Positions 62,443 to 64,000 of a DNA stretch of 64,000 nt are shown here, in pieces. Positions within the stretch are counted from its first letter, which is position 1. Each line of letters opens with the position of its first letter. Below the pieces are notes generated by a model. It made no database searches, was not told where the DNA came from, and was given only the letters and a program-made list of their open reading frames with translations. The stretch lies in contig NZ_LZSY01000021.1 in assembly GCF_001665625.1 (NCBI RefSeq), forward strand, positions 1-64,000, given 5' to 3'. This DNA is from Mycolicibacterium peregrinum (GTDB lineage: Bacteria; Actinomycetota; Actinomycetes; Mycobacteriales; Mycobacteriaceae). Both the position numbers and the translations under genes were made by a program.

Positions 62443-64000
62443 GCGTCGACCTGCCCGATCGAGGCCCGCGTGATCGACACCAAAGCGCCGGCGGTTACCC
62501 CGAGTTGCCGATGGATCGCCGATCCGGGGGAATTAGTGGGCAGCCAGACCACCCGGTCGGGCATCTCGGTGACCGAGAGTGGCAAGGTGACCGATCCGCG
62601 GTCGGTGCTCACGGTCACCGGATCTCCCGCTGCCACACCGATTTCAGCGGCGGTACCGGGCGAGAGCCGCGCCACCGGGCTGACCGCAGTGCCGGCCAGA
62701 TAGGGTTCACCGTCCTGCAGGCGTCCGGCGTCGAGCAGCAGACGCCAGCTGGCCAGCACCGCCTCGCCGGGCCCGGGCGTCGGATGTGGTTCGGGTGTCG
62801 CCGACGGCTCCGCGGTGCGGGCTCCGGTCCAGGTGCCGAGTCGGGCCAGCTCGCCGTCGGCGGCGTCGGCGTCGGTCAGCCCGAGGTCGACGCCGATCTC
62901 GTCGGCGAGGTAGTGCAGTACCCGCAGGTCGGGAATCGCGTTCGTCGGCAACGCCGGCTTGAACGGGCGAATCCGGCCTTCCCAGTTCACGTATGCGCCG
63001 GCCTTCTCCACCACCGGCGCCACGGGGAACACCACATCGGCCAGCTCGGTGACCTCGCTCTCGCGCAGTTCGAGACTGACGACGAACGGGGTGGCGCGCA
63101 GCGCGGCCAGCGCCATGGCCGGGTCGGGCAGGTCGGTGACCTCGACGCCGCCGACCAGAAGCGCGGCGAGTTGTCCGTCAGCTGCCGCGGCCAGGATGGC
63201 GTTGGTGTCGCGTCCGGTGGTGCCGGGCAGTTCGGCGGTGTTCCACACCGTGGCCGTCTGGGCTCGCGCGTCGGCGTCGGTGACGGGGCGACCCCCGGGC
63301 AGCAGGTTCGGCAGGGCGCCGGCCTCTACGGCGCCGCGCTCGCCGGCCCGGCGCGGGACCCACGCCAACCGGGCCCCGGTTGCCGTGGCCAGGCGCTGCG
63401 CGGCCGACAATGCGCCGGGTGAGGTGGCCAGTCGCTCACCGACCAGGATCACTGCCCCTGGTCCTCGCAGTCGCTCATCGGTCTCCAGCGCGGCCAGTGC
63501 ATCCGCCTCGGCCCCGGGGACCGTGGGGATCAGCGTGCCCGCCATCTTGGTCAGCCCGCGACTGGCGAACGGTGCCACCGAGAGCACCTGCTGGCCGTTC
63601 TTACGGGCGGCCTTGCGCAGTCGCAGGAAGACGATCGGGGATTCCTCTTCGGGCTCCAACCCGGCCAACAGCACGGTCGGTGCCTTTTCGAGTTCGGCGT
63701 AACGCAATGTCATCGGTTGTCCGGCGATGCGGGCCAGGAAATCGGCCTCCTCGAGGGAGTGCGGCCGGGCGCGGAAGTCGATGTCATTGGTGCCCAGCAC
63801 CATCCGGGCGAACTTCGAGTAGGCGTAGGCATCCTGCACGGTGCAGCGCCCGCCGACCAGCACACCGGTGCTCGACGCGGCAGCCAGCAGGCCCGCCCCG
63901 GCCACCGTCAGCGCTTCTGACCACGATGCCGGGCGCAACGCGCCGTTCTCCCGGACCAACGGCGTCGTGATCCGATCTCCGACCGTGGCATAGGTGAACG
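62439..64000 (-). CDS. nuoG: NADH-quinone oxidoreductase subunit G, C-terminal part (runs off window)
   Basis: The reading frame is open from the stop to the window edge (about 520 residues), so the N-terminal part with the Fe-S clusters lies outside. Visible: a molybdopterin-oxidoreductase-like domain ([34 protein letters not shown]) and a C-terminal barrel of the MopB_CT type ([19 protein letters not shown]). Residues upstream of 63959 ([13 protein letters not shown]) continue the same domain. Coupled to nuoH by ATGA. Confidence 0.95.
   Translation of the reverse strand, partial: FTYATVGDRITTPLVRENGALRPASWSEALTVAGAGLLAAASSTGVLVGGRCTVQDAYAYSKFARMVLGTNDIDFRARPHSLEEADFLARIAGQPMTLRYAELEKAPTVLLAGLEPEEESPIVFLRLRKAARKNGQQVLSVAPFASRGLTKMAGTLIPTVPGAEADALAALETDERLRGPGAVILVGERLATSPGALSAAQRLATATGARLAWVPRRAGERGAVEAGALPNLLPGGRPVTDADARAQTATVWNTAELPGTTGRDTNAILAAAADGQLAALLVGGVEVTDLPDPAMALAALRATPFVVSLELRESEVTELADVVFPVAPVVEKAGAYVNWEGRIRPFKPALPTNAIPDLRVLHYLADEIGVDLGLTDADAADGELARLGTWTGARTAEPSATPEPHPTPGPGEAVLASWRLLLDAGRLQDGEPYLAGTAVSPVARLSPGTAAEIGVAAGDPVTVSTDRGSVTLPLSVTEMPDRVVWLPTNSPGSAIHRQLGVTAGALVSITRASIGQVDA

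Overview
The window is chromosomal DNA of a mycobacterium, most likely a fast-growing Mycolicibacterium. It is GC-rich, densely packed and uses many GTG starts. The block uvrD2 - whiB7 - ABC1 kinase - E1-like protein - zincin_2 protease - PDZ/Lon-like protease - UPF0182 protein follows the order I recall for Rv3198c to Rv3193c of M. tuberculosis. F420-dependent enzymes, an EthA-like monooxygenase, an ESX-type secreted protein and a 14-subunit-type nuo operon fit the same assignment. Species cannot be named from sequence alone.

Region by region. 1-5.1 kb: a small secreted protein, a nitrilase-family amidohydrolase, a class II aldolase, a DapA-like lyase and a membrane protein. Three GACAC-N3-GTGTC operators tie these together. 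An Rrf2 regulator follows, divergent from an NAD(P)-binding protein. 5.1-16.1 kb: the conserved uvrD2/whiB7 block, with a whiB7 leader holding a 73-codon uORF and an intrinsic attenuator. 16.3-18.5 kb: a three-gene set made of a WXG-like protein, an EspC-like protein with a C-terminal HEERH motif, and a lipoprotein, which I read as a candidate type VII secretion effector locus. 18.7-20.3 kb: a FAD oxidoreductase and the initiator tRNA. 20.3-23.1 kb: an anomalous segment with gene debris and a DUF5677-type protein. 23.1-27.9 kb: a GNAT enzyme, an AtoE transporter, a DHA2 drug exporter with a WhiB7-like promoter, and an SDR.

27.9-33.6 kb: a 49-residue protein, a PucR regulator and a convergent three-gene operon (acyl-CoA dehydrogenase, aldehyde dehydrogenase, CaiB CoA-transferase) that reads as a glutarate semialdehyde to crotonyl-CoA route. 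33.8-45.7 kb: an accessory redox region with an acyltransferase-3/SGNH protein, a DDN-like F420 enzyme, a quinone oxidoreductase, alcohol dehydrogenase, hydrolase, amine oxidase, LLM enzyme, EthA-like Baeyer-Villiger monooxygenase, TetR, DoxX-like, AraC and DUF4345 genes. 45.9-54.5 kb: an aminoglycoside-phosphotransferase-like pair under a divergent TetR, then a transporter, FMN monooxygenase, SnoaL-like, PIG-L-like, alcohol dehydrogenase and enoyl-CoA hydratase genes. 54.6-64.0 kb: nuoN, M, L, K, J, I, H and the C-terminal part of nuoG, in one tightly overlapping operon on the minus strand that runs off the window.

The most interesting material is regulatory architecture and small accessory loci: shared operators inside promoter spacers, a probable WhiB7-dependent exporter promoter, a tandem palindrome over a probably leaderless start, a divergent gene pair separated by 34 bp with a symmetric Shine-Dalgarno palindrome, the ESX-like HExxH protein, and the orphan azole-peptide-type E1-like protein beside whiB7.
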